A stretch of 16,114 bases of DNA, taken from Eutypella sp. D-1. Taxonomy: Eukaryota > Ascomycota > Sordariomycetes > Xylariales > Diatrypaceae. The stretch covers positions 1 to 16,114 of the forward strand of contig JAJTTP010000058.1 of NCBI GenBank assembly GCA_023313575.1, written 5' to 3'. Position numbers and translations under genes: made by a program. This document shows, piece by piece, positions 15,086-16,114 of this stretch; position 1 is the stretch's first letter, and the number at the start of each line of letters is the position of its first letter. The notes beneath the pieces are model-generated. The model was not told where the DNA came from and did not search any database. It saw nothing but the letters and a program-made list of their open reading frames with translations.

Positions 15086-16114
15086 ATTATCATACAAAAA
15101 TTAAAAATAGTAATAACAAATAATTAAAAAAGGTCCTACTTCAATTTAATATTTTACACACTTTATTTCAAGGAGAGGTTTGACCTTAATTGTCTACAAG
15201 GCTATGTGAAAAAATATTAAGCTTAGTTAATATCTCTAAGTGTATTCATATTAGATTTTAATAGTCTAATCTTTTCTAAACCTTCAACAGTTAAATGTTT
15301 TTTATCGCTAACAAGTTTGGCTACTTTACAAAAATCCTTATAATTCTCCAATTTAACTCCAATTACAGGGTATTTTTCAAAAAATGGGATTACCTTATCA
15401 GTTATATCCGCAAATTTTGTTACATGAAAATCTACTATATCCCCACGTTCAGAAATATACCCACAGCCTAAATAACTAATTAATCTCTCTATTATAAATT
15501 TATCTCGAGATTGCTGAGTTATCTGAAATCTTAATTGTACCTGATAACCAATTGCATGACTAGCTGAATTAAACACTCTAACGGAAAAATTTCCCTCACC
15601 GCTTGTAAATCCAGCAATTCAATTAGGGTCAGGTATTTCTTTAATAACATTACATCTGTTTATATTAACCAGCTCAAGATTAGGAAATGCTTCTTTTAAT
15701 GTATTAGATAGACCTTTATTAACTAAAGATCTAATGGCCACTAATCTCTTTAAAACCTTCAATAGTAAGATGACGTTTATTTAGAATCAATTCATAGGCT
15801 TCTTTGAAAAGTATATAATCCGCCCACTTTTGAGTAATTAGTGGATAATTATCAAAAAATCTTATAATAGCAGACATATCTTTATAGAGGATACCTGTAG
15901 TTCAACTGAATCTGCACGACTTGAGATTTATAAATTTTTCCACCGCCTAAATGTGGATTGAATTAATTTTAAAATCTTTTCATCTTTCAAGTGCAACCCT
16001 ATTTGAAAATAAAGTCTAACAGATAAAGGCATAATATTGCCTAATTCACTGTTCCCACTATAAAGAGATGGGTCCCAAGGGTTACCTTTATAATTTTTAT
16101 TTTTAAGAATAAAT
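15086..16114 (-). other. rnl intron 1 (partial)
   Basis: The sequence upstream of the exon at about 1060 is intronic and holds a decayed LAGLIDADG gene to the right edge. The 3' end near 15110-15180 has a GAAGTAGGACC segment that could be the S strand, with GGTCAAACC upstream, but I am not confident of a core. The 5' splice site is beyond the window. Confidence 0.6.
15223..16083 (-). pseudogene. decayed LAGLIDADG homing endonuclease
   Basis: The C-terminal half is intact from about 15735 to TAA 15223. Its second motif is WIAGFTSGEGNF (TGA = Trp) near 15622-15587, followed by the usual LxF(H/Q)xTKFxD-type region. The N-terminal half is readable only by changing frame at about 15950, 15920, 15885 and 15745. 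Pieces such as HLGGGKIYKS, ADSVELQVSSIK and FFDNYPLITQKWADY line up in order with the intact homologues. The first LAGLIDADG motif is missing: DPSLYSGNSELG stands where DPSFISGFTDAEG would be, some 15 residues short. The gene continues or begins beyond the right edge. It is non-functional as a nuclease. Confidence 0.8.

Noticed and set aside
1..16114. tRNA genes and CRISPR arrays
   Set aside because: I found no cloverleaf with a T-loop GTTCRA motif in proper spacing. The GTTCAACGACTA at 11931-11942 is the group I R element. There are no regularly spaced direct repeats beyond the microsatellite.

Overview
The window looks like part of a filamentous-fungus mitochondrial genome. It is AT-rich, its long reading frames use TGA where conserved tryptophans belong (genetic code 4), and it is filled with LAGLIDADG and GIY-YIG homing endonuclease genes (HEGs), group I intron cores and GC-rich palindromes. 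I cannot name the species from sequence alone.

Almost everything belongs to one gene, the large-subunit ribosomal RNA (rnl), transcribed from the minus strand and therefore read from high to low coordinates. I anchored six exon blocks by conserved LSU motifs in 5' to 3' order (approximate E. coli 23S numbering from memory): 15085-14391 (about 1060-1655), 12117-12071 (1657-1690), 10625-10296 (1695-1971), 6214-6152 (1972-2028), 3370-3055 (2029-2200) and 1145-575 (2210-2395). Both ends of the gene lie outside the window. Only about 2 kb of the 16 kb is rRNA; the rest is seven introns, two of them running off the edges.

Introns from 5' to 3': (1) >16114-15086, with a heavily frameshifted LAGLIDADG gene; (2) 14390-12118, with a group I core, a TTA/TTC-type microsatellite, an unexplained structured 640-nt segment and an intact LAGLIDADG gene; (3) 12070-10626, a group I intron whose LAGLIDADG gene is split by a palindromic element; (4) 10295-6215, about 4.1 kb, where a GIY-YIG gene has been invaded twice, once by a LAGLIDADG gene and once by a second GIY-YIG gene; (5) 6151-3371, with an intact 442-residue LAGLIDADG protein and a second palindromic element; (6) about 3050-1146, with a LAGLIDADG gene broken at a GC-rich insert; (7) about 574 to below 1, with a group I core and no HEG in view.

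The strongest discovery candidate is the nested set at 9648-6612. Both invaders are flanked by short direct repeats in matching codon phase, and removing each insert with one repeat copy rejoins one GIY-YIG reading frame. A second layer of mobility is a family of A-tract/T-tract palindromes with GC-rich ends. One has knocked out an HEG, others sit in introns and rRNA exons. Three introns share one core type and two share another, which points to spread of introns within a single gene.
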